A stretch of 23,243 nt of DNA from a virus: positions 1 through 23,243 of the IMG/VR virus record IMGVR_UViG_3300030108_000317; one strand, given 5' to 3'. Under the pieces are notes generated by a model that was not told the origin of the DNA, made no database searches, and saw only the letters and a list, made by a program, of their open reading frames with translations. Shown here piece by piece: positions 16,701 through 23,243 of this stretch. The position numbers were made by a program, and so were the translations under genes. Position 1 is the stretch's first letter; every line of letters begins with the position of its first letter.

Positions 16701-19700
16701 TACTATTCCTAAACTTTTAAGAAAAGCAAAAGAATTAGGCATAAAAATTCCAACAGAAGCAAGAACAAGTAGAGATGCAATCTATAATGCTTTTCTTGAA
16801 CAATCTGATTTTAGAGGTATTTCTTTAGAACAAAATATTCAAAGAACAATGGCCAGAACAGATAGAATCTTTAACGAAATTGGTACAGAAAAAGAAAGAA
16901 ATAAATTAAGACAATTAAAAACTGATGAGTTACTTGATATAGCTAACAAAGACTTAAATCAAGCTACATTTAATTCAATTTATAAAGAGTATAAAGATAA
17001 CGGCAATACGCTACAAGACTTTGAAAAAGAATTTATAATTTCAGCTATTTTATTTACAAGAAATAAAGAACCTGTATCAGATACTCAAGACCTAACAAAA
17101 GGTGCTAGAAAATATGGAGTAGGTATTCAAACTTTTAAAAAAGCATTTGCTAAGAAAAAACCAGCAACAGTTGATTTTAAACAAGATAAGATTCTTAGAA
17201 AAACAGGCGTTGATAAACAAGATAGAGATCTTTTATTTGATAAACCAATGACAGAAGAAAAAATTCAAAAAGAAATAAAAGAGTTAAAAGATTACCTTGC
17301 TGGAAAAACTTTTAATAAAGTTGTACCACCGTTAAAAGAGTTACAACAAATAGCTAGAACATATACAAAGATGCCAAAAAATTGGAGAAAACTAAAGAAA
17401 AAAGAATTGCAAAAAGCAATGGTTAAGGCATTAGAAGCAGAATTAAGAGAAGATCAAGCATTAGGAGTAGAACAAGAATTTACTTATGATACAAAAGAAA
17501 TAGATAGAGTTTTTGATGCTCCTTATGAAAAACAAAAAAGTATGCAAATTATTCAAGTCACCAGAAAAGATGGTGTGATAAATAATTTTTTAGTTATAGA
17601 TTTAATAAAAGATGATGGCTCAATTGATGGTCCATATTATTTTCCTACAGAAGCATCAACTGTAGGAGATGCTTTAGATGTTGTACAACCTAATACTGCT
17701 TTGGGAGAATTTTTAAGTATAGTTGATGATGATGGTTTAACTATTTTTACTCCTGGTGAAATACAAGGTTTTAAAAGTCTTGAGGAAAACATACAATCTA
17801 CAATGCAAAAAGAAGCATATGATATTATAGATGAAATTAAAAAGTTTGATGATCCTGGTTATTTACCACTAAAAACAATGGCAGAAGAAAAACCTGATGA
17901 GTTAGTTATTGATACAAGAATAGATTTAATGGGTGAAGAATATGAAGATGCTTTAGCTAGACCTACACTTGGTATTCCAACAAATGAAATATTTGAAAAA
18001 GCAAGAGGTTTCTTTAGATTCTTAATACCTAGTAATTTAACAACTAGAATAAAAGCAATTTCTCCTAAAGCATTTTTAGCATTAATGAGATTTCATCAAA
18101 ATGAAAAATTATTATTAAGAGAATTTAAATTAGCTTTTGTACCATTTGAACAAGAATTTAAAAGAATTAAAAAAACATTAAAACCAAAAGAATCAGCTGA
18201 ATTTATTGCAGCTACATTAAATGGAGATTGGACCACACTTAAAAAGTTTGGCATGAGTAATGAAGCTATAACGTCAACACAAGCAGTTTTTGCAGATATT
18301 GCACAAAGACTAGGATTTCCTTCTAACATAAATTATTTTAGACGTGAAGTTGTAGATTATAATGGACTAGTAGAATATATGCAAAAATCTCCAACTGATG
18401 CTTTACAAACTAGGTTTAGAGAAGCTTTAAAAAAGAAAAGAAAAGATAATCCAAAAGCAGTTTTAACCCCAAGAGAAAAGAAAAATATAATTAGATCATA
18501 TTTAACTGATACTAAAACACATGATGCTCTTTTGCAAAGAAGAACAGTAGAAACAGTTACTCCAGAAATGGTTAAGTTTTATGGAAATCCTATATCATAT
18601 ATGGAAAATTATTTTTCAAGAGCAGCTAGAATATCAGCAAGATCAGAATTTTTAGGAAAAAAACCTAAAACAAAAGAAATATCTGATGGTGTTTTTCAAA
18701 TAGATGATAGAGATGGTAATGATGATGCAACTGAAAGTGATATAATTAATATTCTAATTGATTTACTAGAAGATAAATCTGTTTTAAAACCTCCTACTGA
18801 TAAAGATGGTAATCAAATATTTGATGCTGAAGGTAGGTCTAAATATATATTAGACACAACTTCAGAGGGGTATAAAAAAATTAAAGAATTAGTAGGACTT
18901 TTAAAATCTGCTATCAACTATAGGCCAGCTGGAAGATTAGCTACAAGATATAGAACAATGACATCAGCAGTAAATATATTACAACCTGATACCATATTAT
19001 TACAGTTAGCAGATATTGCTATTTCAGCTGTATATAATGGAATAGGAGCTGTAGCTAAATCTGGTCAAGCTATAAAAGGATTAACTGATAAAGCTGGAAA
19101 AGCTGTAAAACTTGGATTAGAAGAAATTGGTATTGAAAAATATGATATTGAGTTTCAAGAAGGAATGTCTAATCCAGGAGCTAAAATAAAATTTGGTAAA
19201 AAGTTTGAACAAGGAATAATAGATTTAACAAAAAAATTGTTTGCACCATTAGGAGGTGCTGACTTTATAGGTAAATCATCTTTAGTTAAATCAGTAACTA
19301 TTAAATATACAAATTTAGCACATAATAATCCACAAAAATTATATGATATATTAAAAGATAAATGGGTGGATGATACCTGGATTCAAGGAGTTATAAATGA
19401 TTTAAGAAAAAATGAATTATCAGAAGATGTTAAATTATTATTGTATATGGAAATGGCAGAGTTTCATCCTATTACAACATCTGATCATATAAAATTTTAT
19501 ATTGATAATCCCTGGGCTAGACCATTATTAGTATTACAAAGTTTTGCATTTAAAATGTGTGATAGATTTGGAAGACAAGGTGTAAGTTTATTATTATCTG
19601 GTTATGAAAATATGATTGCTGGAGGCCGTACTAATAATGAAGCACTTATAAGTGTAGGTGGAGACCAACTTAAACAAGGATTTAAAGGAACATTTCAATT

Positions 19701-20100
19701 TTTAATTCTTACATTACTTATTGAACAAGCAGTTAGAAAAGGAATTAAAGAGTTAGCACAACTAGCAAAAGTAGAACCAGATGAATATGAGTTAGAAGAA
19801 ATCAAAGAAGCTAGTATAGGTGAACAATATCGTCAAAGTATTTTAAATATAAATCCTTTTATTCGTGGATATGATATTATGCGTTTAATAGAATCTGGTG
19901 ATGTTAATAAGTTTGTAAATTCATTTGTAGAAGTAGCTCCATTCTTTGGTACAAGAATAATAGAATCTATGTATAAAAATATGGTCCTAGATAAAACAAA
20001 AGATAAACCACATGACTTTGAATGGTTAAAAGATATACCATTAGCTGGTGATCTATTATATGGAATAGAAGAGAGAAAGAAAAGGTTAAGAGAAAGATAA
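13711..20100 (+). CDS. giant internal virion protein D (gp16-like) with metallopeptidase-like segment
   Basis: At 2129 residues it is far larger than T7 gp16 (1318) and takes its place as last ejection gene. I see no transglycosylase motif at the N-terminus. Regions: an N-terminal charged helical part (1-300); a hydrophobic, glycine-rich stretch (about 310-350) able to enter membrane, with a second small Ala/Ser one; HEMIHGIT at 767-771, an HExxH zinc site, with candidate third ligand E876 or E880 in VEFVTEAFMEP, the gluzincin layout; two SAP/Rho-N-like helical patches (998-1028 and 1206-1243); coiled helices (1400-1650); a hydrophobic region near 1760-1785; and a short one near 1995-2010. 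The C-terminus is basic. Catalysis is inferred. Proteolysis of wall or virion parts, or only a structural fold, are both possible. Confidence 0.85.
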   Translation: MNQLQSYTNIARALKAQYPHLRGQDDVSIATEAIVNNPGKFTSFLPTINEVAGDVMKHDPLSISGPDTSSTILESTTDDDREREQARAYYNSKYEVNHDDFLLEARAKFEYGDDYTWKGVNASNSVINNPGPLKLPAFGEVNAFYKQNNSGDLDLEASYLSDEDVIDATTSVVLTNQINGTYNKNEDYAPVVMDSLYAENDVNGFEWFLGLWSESFKNIDEQLEMEVTGGKEILSALDIIGRDMTGIGDAEDLENSIARYERLNKLGQQLSQEQSQIRSKWTPDVDVELTYRRMATGTATIQEMQDFGKWIMAGIAFEAPRIAIQLGVTALSFFTGNFVGAGIGAAKTIGGRKIKKAIGKEIDKKVKTTAETLLAKKAIKDASFKASKRIGAVYMGASATGASAASDDGDVNQIYKSAFMPIIDGTIEALSEKFELDVILSPLVKKQISRGGFTFLKNIGKAAATGAGSETLAQFGSNLNHKLWGEGTRLGEGLAEAATLGAFLDIGVAGAVNTMAGVNNKFSKARVDAANNPTKKTVSTLSEAINSVNEAVKENLTNKIVFGYNDGKHIAIEYDQNGDIVNTIERDDLTTLDDARFVEELLKMQRLSNKDVFHFDINQKGTATLDYHVYDPQLLIDEPLPKGVVRTASDYDVARTRGKQNSIDMKKVKGSHISTRGKSKGEIKAGKHELGAFNDVIDNMLDSTVTNNRKTQALKTTIKGLQKTFPNIFNGVTVVYKSSDYKASGSFNPRENILMVAGTPTLETLLHEMIHGITLRSMYALESDAFKKGIISKKQDYNIDDGFTLDNLRQYFKDISNADNEMAQLARLMEIYLNETGQDIFVQRFGNRMATLSQHYRKGSFDGDRLLSYGGAFMVEFVTEAFMEPAFQAEMSSIVMPQTKGQTLWNEFKSLIRKIFGYGKLGKTTLLDETIDVILDLGNLQEMAAQRPGRPVDQIQFNTLVQYQFDKDFIQRFNNYRRAVTSVLRNFDSKIKGKQVYTIPKLLRKAKELGIKIPTEARTSRDAIYNAFLEQSDFRGISLEQNIQRTMARTDRIFNEIGTEKERNKLRQLKTDELLDIANKDLNQATFNSIYKEYKDNGNTLQDFEKEFIISAILFTRNKEPVSDTQDLTKGARKYGVGIQTFKKAFAKKKPATVDFKQDKILRKTGVDKQDRDLLFDKPMTEEKIQKEIKELKDYLAGKTFNKVVPPLKELQQIARTYTKMPKNWRKLKKKELQKAMVKALEAELREDQALGVEQEFTYDTKEIDRVFDAPYEKQKSMQIIQVTRKDGVINNFLVIDLIKDDGSIDGPYYFPTEASTVGDALDVVQPNTALGEFLSIVDDDGLTIFTPGEIQGFKSLEENIQSTMQKEAYDIIDEIKKFDDPGYLPLKTMAEEKPDELVIDTRIDLMGEEYEDALARPTLGIPTNEIFEKARGFFRFLIPSNLTTRIKAISPKAFLALMRFHQNEKLLLREFKLAFVPFEQEFKRIKKTLKPKESAEFIAATLNGDWTTLKKFGMSNEAITSTQAVFADIAQRLGFPSNINYFRREVVDYNGLVEYMQKSPTDALQTRFREALKKKRKDNPKAVLTPREKKNIIRSYLTDTKTHDALLQRRTVETVTPEMVKFYGNPISYMENYFSRAARISARSEFLGKKPKTKEISDGVFQIDDRDGNDDATESDIINILIDLLEDKSVLKPPTDKDGNQIFDAEGRSKYILDTTSEGYKKIKELVGLLKSAINYRPAGRLATRYRTMTSAVNILQPDTILLQLADIAISAVYNGIGAVAKSGQAIKGLTDKAGKAVKLGLEEIGIEKYDIEFQEGMSNPGAKIKFGKKFEQGIIDLTKKLFAPLGGADFIGKSSLVKSVTIKYTNLAHNNPQKLYDILKDKWVDDTWIQGVINDLRKNELSEDVKLLLYMEMAEFHPITTSDHIKFYIDNPWARPLLVLQSFAFKMCDRFGRQGVSLLLSGYENMIAGGRTNNEALISVGGDQLKQGFKGTFQFLILTLLIEQAVRKGIKELAQLAKVEPDEYELEEIKEASIGEQYRQSILNINPFIRGYDIMRLIESGDVNKFVNSFVEVAPFFGTRIIESMYKNMVLDKTKDKPHDFEWLKDIPLAGDLLYGIEERKKRLRER

Positions 20101-20102
20101 TA

Positions 20103-20134
20103 AGCTTGACATTGTCAACGCTAAAAATTAGAAA
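20103..20134 (+). promoter_or_regulatory. promoter-like hairpin element before the tail fibre
   Basis: In the 54-base gap, AGCTTGACA-TTGTCAAC-GCTAA begins just after the stop of the giant gene. TTGACATTGTCAA is a palindrome with a 1-base centre, able to form a TTGAC/GTCAA hairpin. TTGACA (20106-20111) is a perfect -35, but the -10 candidate TAGAAA at 17-base spacing is weak. The same AGCTTGACA...GCTAA arrangement precedes capsid. No T run follows, so it is not an intrinsic terminator. Confidence 0.35.
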
Positions 20135-20154
20135 TTTAAAGAACAGGAGACACT

Positions 20155-21579
20155 ATGTCATTATCAAATACAAGTAACAAATTACAGTTTAGTCCTAGCT
20201 CGCCTACGACAGTTTTTAACTTTAATATTAAGTTTTTTAATGAAGCTGATATTGTTGTTACAGCTTTAGTATCAGGAGCTACATCAGAGGTAACTTTAAC
20301 TAGAGTTTCTAGTCCATCAAGCAACACAGAATATAAAGTTGATCCGACAGGTGGAGACCCAGCAAATGGTGCTGATATAACTATTGGTGGTGCTGGTTAT
20401 ACTTCTGGAGATAAAGTAACTATTGAAAGAATAGTTTCTATGACCCAGGAATACGATTTACAAGATGGTGCTGCCATTGATCCTACAGCATTAAATACAG
20501 GATTAGATAGAGCAGTAGCACAAAATCAACAACAACAACAAGTATTAGATAACAGTTTAAGTTTTCCTGTAAGTGATGCTGATAGTATTACTTATAATAT
20601 AACTGAAAGTGCAACATCAAGAGCAAATAAACTTATTGGATTTGATTCTGATGGTGATATAAATACACAAACATTTTCTACTGTAGCTGGTGATGCTGTT
20701 ACAGGTGGTAATGGTATAGATATTACAGGTAATCAAGTTAGTGTAGATGTTACAAGTGATTTTACATTTAGTTCAGGCCAATTACAATTAGCTACAGACT
20801 CTGTAGATACAGCAGAAATAAAAGCAAATGCAGTAGATACAGCAGAGATAAAAGATAATGCAGTAACAACTGCTAAATTACCTGATTCTACTAGTACATC
20901 AGATGGTGTTACATTAGCTAAATTACAACACATTGCAACAGATAAAGTATTAGGTAGAACAACAGCAAGTGATGGAGATGTAGAATTATTAGATTTAAAA
21001 GATGAAGATACAATGACATCTAATAGTGATACTGCTGTAGCAACACAACAATCTATTAAAGCGTATGTAGATTTATATAAACCTAATGTAGTAGGTAATC
21101 ATTTTAAAACAAAAAGTGGTCATACTTTAACTAATAATAGTAATACTTTTGTTGAAGCAACAAATTTTCAAACAACAATAACACCAAAAGTAGCGAGTTC
21201 TAAAATTTTAATTAGTGGCACTATAACTGCTGGAAATACTCACCCAGCTCATTATTTAGCTAGAATACAAGTTAAAGTTGCATCAGGTAGTTTTTCAGAT
21301 ATAACTCCTATTCATTCAGAAGGTACAGAAGTAAATAGTCATTTTGTTGTAGGAGATGAACAAAGTGACGATAATCATAGTATTGTAGGTACAGGATATA
21401 ATTTTTTACATACTCCAAGTTATAGTGTAGGAGAATCATTAACATATACATTAACTTTTGGTGCTGTTGATTCTACAAATTCAAGTCCAGCTATTTATAT
21501 AAATAGATCAGAAGATCAAGGAGCAGCTGATGATTCAAATGGTACTTCATCAATGATTTTACAGGAAATTTACGCATAA
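20155..21579 (+). CDS. tail fibre protein with T7-type N-terminal domain
   Basis: Receptor-binding fibre, trimeric. Residues 1-~120 match the T7 tail fibre N-terminal domain: SNKLQFSPSSPTTVFNFNIKFF, a strand-rich part with EVTLTRVSS, GYTSGDKVTIERI and the 'F-Q..DL.DGAAIDP.ALN.GLD.A' helix, which attaches the fibre to the tail. Then a Gln-rich linker (AQNQQQQQVLDN), a Ser/Thr/Asp-rich shaft with two 10-residue repeats (VDTAEIKANA, VDTAEIKDNA) and TATQQSIKAYVD-like segment, and a C-terminal domain (about 309-474) of beta type with KPNVVGNHF, SKILISGTI and a final ILQEIYA, typical of short trimeric tips in marine phages. AGGAGA precedes the ATG. At 474 residues it is somewhat shorter than T7 gp17 (553). 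Confidence 0.88.
   Translation: MSLSNTSNKLQFSPSSPTTVFNFNIKFFNEADIVVTALVSGATSEVTLTRVSSPSSNTEYKVDPTGGDPANGADITIGGAGYTSGDKVTIERIVSMTQEYDLQDGAAIDPTALNTGLDRAVAQNQQQQQVLDNSLSFPVSDADSITYNITESATSRANKLIGFDSDGDINTQTFSTVAGDAVTGGNGIDITGNQVSVDVTSDFTFSSGQLQLATDSVDTAEIKANAVDTAEIKDNAVTTAKLPDSTSTSDGVTLAKLQHIATDKVLGRTTASDGDVELLDLKDEDTMTSNSDTAVATQQSIKAYVDLYKPNVVGNHFKTKSGHTLTNNSNTFVEATNFQTTITPKVASSKILISGTITAGNTHPAHYLARIQVKVASGSFSDITPIHSEGTEVNSHFVVGDEQSDDNHSIVGTGYNFLHTPSYSVGESLTYTLTFGAVDSTNSSPAIYINRSEDQGAADDSNGTSSMILQEIYA
20803..20862 (+). repeat. 30-base tandem repeat in the fibre shaft
   Basis: Two 30-base units (20803-20832 and 20833-20862) differ at three positions and encode VDTAEIKANA and VDTAEIKDNA. A weaker third unit (VTTAKL...) follows. 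Such decad repeats are usual in fibre shafts and can vary in number between relatives. Confidence 0.8.
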
Positions 21580-22244
21580 TGGATATAATAAAAGCCAAAC
21601 CAATAACACCTAGAGAAAGACTTGTAGCACAAAATGTTAGAGTAAGTGAGCAAGGATTAAAAGGAGGAGAAACTCCTAACTCTCCTCCTAGTAATATGGA
21701 CAATGCTCGTTATGTAATGTGTTCTAATTTAAGAGGACAAGGTCAAGGTGGTGTAGCAAGAAACAATGGTTATATTATAATAGGCACTTCTGATTTAGCA
21801 CAACCTGTAGCAAGAGTTAGAATTACTACTAAAACAAATGATACAACATTTACAGTTACATCTTCTAATGTTATTTTTACTCCTAATCCTAGTTTTGCTG
21901 ATGGTACATCTCAACTAAATAAAGTAATTAGAACAGGTGTAGGTGCATTAACAGATGCTAATGGAAATAATATAACAGTTGCATCTTGGAGTAGAACATC
22001 TGCTAATACCTATGATATGACTACATCTGCTGCACTAACACAAGTAGTAGGTGTTGATTTGTGGTTTGGAGATATAACAGGTAGAGTTAAATCATCTACA
22101 TTACTTCCTCCTAGATGTGAGTTAATAGTAGAAAAAGAACCAAGTGATGTTATATATGGATCAAATGGTATAAATGGTAATATGGCTAATAATGTACAAG
22201 GTAGAATAGATTTTACAAGAGTTGAAAGAATAAGGATAGATTGA
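21579..22244 (+). CDS. beta-rich protein of the adsorption region (221 aa)
   Basis: A protein of mostly beta pattern, following the fibre with a TAATG overlap. N-terminal charged part, then GQGGVARNNGYIIIGTSDLAQPVARVRITT and a Thr/Ser/Asn-rich middle. The last ~60 residues (LWFGDITGRVKSSTLLPPRCELIVEKEPSDVIYGS...RIDFTRVERIRID) align by eye with the end of the next protein (YFGDIVGTRKASFILP...FEKSSTDKCYG...KVLRVRVN). The pair therefore looks like a gene duplication. No catalytic motif, signal or membrane segment is seen. Position suggests a fibre accessory or tail-tip protein. Function unknown; could also be a capsid-exposed fibre. Confidence 0.75.
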   Translation: MDIIKAKPITPRERLVAQNVRVSEQGLKGGETPNSPPSNMDNARYVMCSNLRGQGQGGVARNNGYIIIGTSDLAQPVARVRITTKTNDTTFTVTSSNVIFTPNPSFADGTSQLNKVIRTGVGALTDANGNNITVASWSRTSANTYDMTTSAALTQVVGVDLWFGDITGRVKSSTLLPPRCELIVEKEPSDVIYGSNGINGNMANNVQGRIDFTRVERIRID

Positions 22245-22245
22245 T

Positions 22246-22794
22246 ATGTATAGAGTTAAACCAACATCAATGGCAGTAAATTATAGTGGTAGTGATAGTG
22301 CTAATAATGTAGAAAATGGAGAGTTAATTTTAGTAGGTAATACTAATGCTGCAAACTCTAATGATCCTAGATATATTCATATTGTATCTAGTGATTTTGT
22401 TTTACCTGCAATTAGAGCTAAAGTTAATATGGGTAGTGGATTTGGAGGTTCAGGTACATTAACTGTTGATAGTGCAGTAGGTACAATAGCTGTAGGATTA
22501 ACAGTTACAGGTGGTGGAATACCAGCTGGTACAACTGTAGCAACTACTAATGGATCAACAGAATTAACTTTAAGTGCATCAGGAAATGCATATATATTAG
22601 CTAATAACACACAATTATACTTTGGAGATATAGTAGGAACTAGAAAAGCTAGTTTTATATTACCTCAAGCAAGTATAGCTGTATTTGAAAAATCATCTAC
22701 TGATAAATGCTATGGTACTGCTGATATTTATGGCAATGGTCAAAATCCAGCTGGTACTATATTTACTAAAGTGTTACGTGTTAGAGTAAACTAA
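22246..22794 (+). CDS. beta-rich paralogue of the preceding protein (182 aa)
   Basis: One base after the preceding stop. Its first half has LILVGNTNAANSNDPRYIHIVSSDF, the middle has a glycine-rich Ig-like segment (SGTLTVDSAVGTIAVGLTVTGGGIPAGTTVATTNGSTELTLSASG) of a type often found in phage fibres, and the C-terminal ~55 residues match the end of the neighbour (YFGDIVG, LP, FEK, YG, VLRVRVN). Like its neighbour it has no cysteine cluster or membrane segment and is probably a virion surface or fibre-associated protein. The two share order and ending but differ in the middle, so they have diverged or exchanged central domains. Function is not established. Confidence 0.75.
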   Translation: MYRVKPTSMAVNYSGSDSANNVENGELILVGNTNAANSNDPRYIHIVSSDFVLPAIRAKVNMGSGFGGSGTLTVDSAVGTIAVGLTVTGGGIPAGTTVATTNGSTELTLSASGNAYILANNTQLYFGDIVGTRKASFILPQASIAVFEKSSTDKCYGTADIYGNGQNPAGTIFTKVLRVRVN

Positions 22795-23069
22795 TGAAAG
22801 TAAACGAATCAACAGATATAACTATTCCTTTAAGGAATTTGTTATCTATTATAGGTGGTGTAGCTATTGCTGTAATAGGATACTTTCATATAGATGAACG
22901 TATAATGATGCTTGAACACGAACAAGAAAAAATGATGCTTGATGTAGAAAATAATAGTGAGTTTAGAATTAAGTGGCCACGAGGCGAATTGGGTAGTTTA
23001 CCAGCAGACGCTGAACAAAATATGAGATTGGATTTTATAGAAAAGAAACTAGAGAAAATCGGTGAATGA
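22794..23069 (+). CDS. membrane-anchored coiled-coil protein with WPRGELGSLPAD motif
   Basis: A 91-residue protein with one N-terminal membrane segment (LLSIIGGVAIAVIGYFHI, about residues 16-33), a charged helix (MLEHEQEKMMLDVEN), then FRIKWPRGELGSLPADAEQNM and a C-terminal helix. The WPRGELGSLPAD block is, from memory, conserved in proteins of marine phages near lysis genes, without assigned function. Layout, with one anchor and a periplasmic helix, fits a spanin-like or pinholin-associated protein; this is inference. Start overlaps the previous stop (TAATGA). The next small membrane protein overlaps its end by 8 bases if its GTG start is used. Confidence 0.7.
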   Translation: MKVNESTDITIPLRNLLSIIGGVAIAVIGYFHIDERIMMLEHEQEKMMLDVENNSEFRIKWPRGELGSLPADAEQNMRLDFIEKKLEKIGE

Positions 23070-23214
23070 TTGTATTGAAAAAAGTATGGTAGGAACAATA
23101 GGATTTGTAAGTAGTTGGAATTTACAATGGGTTAATCCTTTGTTGTCGTTTATAATATCTATATTAACTATAGTATATTTAGTAGTAAGTATTAAAACAA
23201 AGTTAGGTAAGTAA
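23062..23214 (+). CDS. small holin-like membrane protein (50 aa from GTG, 42 aa from ATG)
   Basis: Single hydrophobic segment (PLLSFIISILTIVYLVVSI) after a short N-terminal part with SSWNLQWVN, and a basic tail (KTKLGK). This topology and size suit a small holin. The frame is open from GTG at 23062, overlapping the preceding gene; the first ATG in frame is at 23086 and would give a 42-residue product with the same membrane segment. A different ATG at 23066 leads to a stop after eight codons. Adjacent to another membrane protein and followed directly by a further gene (TAATG), it belongs to a likely lysis cluster. Holin function is inferred from topology. Confidence 0.6.
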   Translation: MNDCIEKSMVGTIGFVSSWNLQWVNPLLSFIISILTIVYLVVSIKTKLGK

Positions 23215-23243
23215 TGGCTAAGTATACTAAAAAGAAATCAACT
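23214..23243 (+). CDS. start of a further gene, cut by the window edge
   Basis: ATG overlaps the preceding stop (TAATG). Only ten codons are present, reading a lysine-rich MAKYTKKKST. Too little to assign a product. Confidence 0.45.
   Translation, partial: MAKYTKKKST

Noticed and set aside
20101-20130. Intrinsic terminator after the giant ejection gene
   Set aside because: The palindrome has no following T run.
23066-23092. ATG start for the holin-like gene at 23066
   Set aside because: It reads into a stop after eight codons; the membrane protein is in the frame of GTG 23062 / ATG 23086.
1-23243. CRISPR array, insertion sequence or integrase
   Set aside because: No spaced direct repeats, transposase or tyrosine/serine recombinase motifs were seen anywhere.

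Overview
The window is a contiguous block of structural and packaging genes from a tailed phage with a podovirus (short, T7-like) tail. Every supported gene is on the + strand, and genes are separated by a few bases or overlap (ATGA, TAATG). Base composition is very AT-rich with heavy use of AAA, AAT, TTA and AGA codons. The set of genes, namely a gp8-type portal, scaffold, capsid, gp11/gp12-type tail tube proteins, gp13/14/15/16-type ejection proteins and a fibre with the T7 N-terminal domain, fits a marine podovirus infecting an AT-rich alphaproteobacterium such as SAR11 (a pelagiphage). The host assignment is inferred from composition and gene style. No host gene, integrase, polymerase or RNA polymerase lies in the window.

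Layout: (1) 1-441, a GC-richer block with no convincing gene but many complementary segments, here called a candidate structured RNA or DNA signal. (2) 442-2614, two tiny zinc-ribbon proteins overlapping into the large terminase, an unrecognised 126-aa protein, and a short protein with ten consecutive prolines just before the portal. No small terminase is recognisable, and the large terminase precedes the portal, unlike T7 where it is at the far end. (3) 2611-7067, the head module: portal, a small Bbp19-like protein, scaffold, a 188-base structured leader with a promoter-like sequence, major capsid, and a probable decoration protein. A strong intrinsic terminator follows at 7078-7126. (4) 7136-20100, tail tube A and B, then four ejection (internal virion) proteins, the last 2129 residues long with an HExxH metallopeptidase-like segment. 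(5) 20101-23243, a second promoter/hairpin leader, the tail fibre, two related beta-rich proteins, and a probable lysis group (membrane-anchored coiled-coil protein and a small holin-like protein), with the first ten codons of another gene at the right edge.

How it works together: terminase packages DNA through the portal into a scaffold-built shell of the major capsid protein. Tail proteins A and B close the portal with an adaptor and nozzle, the fibre and its accessory proteins recognise the cell, the internal proteins are ejected to carry DNA across the envelope, and the small membrane proteins at the end probably help lysis. The head genes appear bracketed by their own promoter-like leader and a terminator placed where T7 has its main terminator (after the capsid gene), which would give high capsid output.

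The most interesting unexplained pieces are the 5' structured block, the folded capsid leader, the shared AGCTTGACA/GCTAA element in front of capsid and fibre, and the peptidase-like and SAP-like segments of the giant ejection protein.
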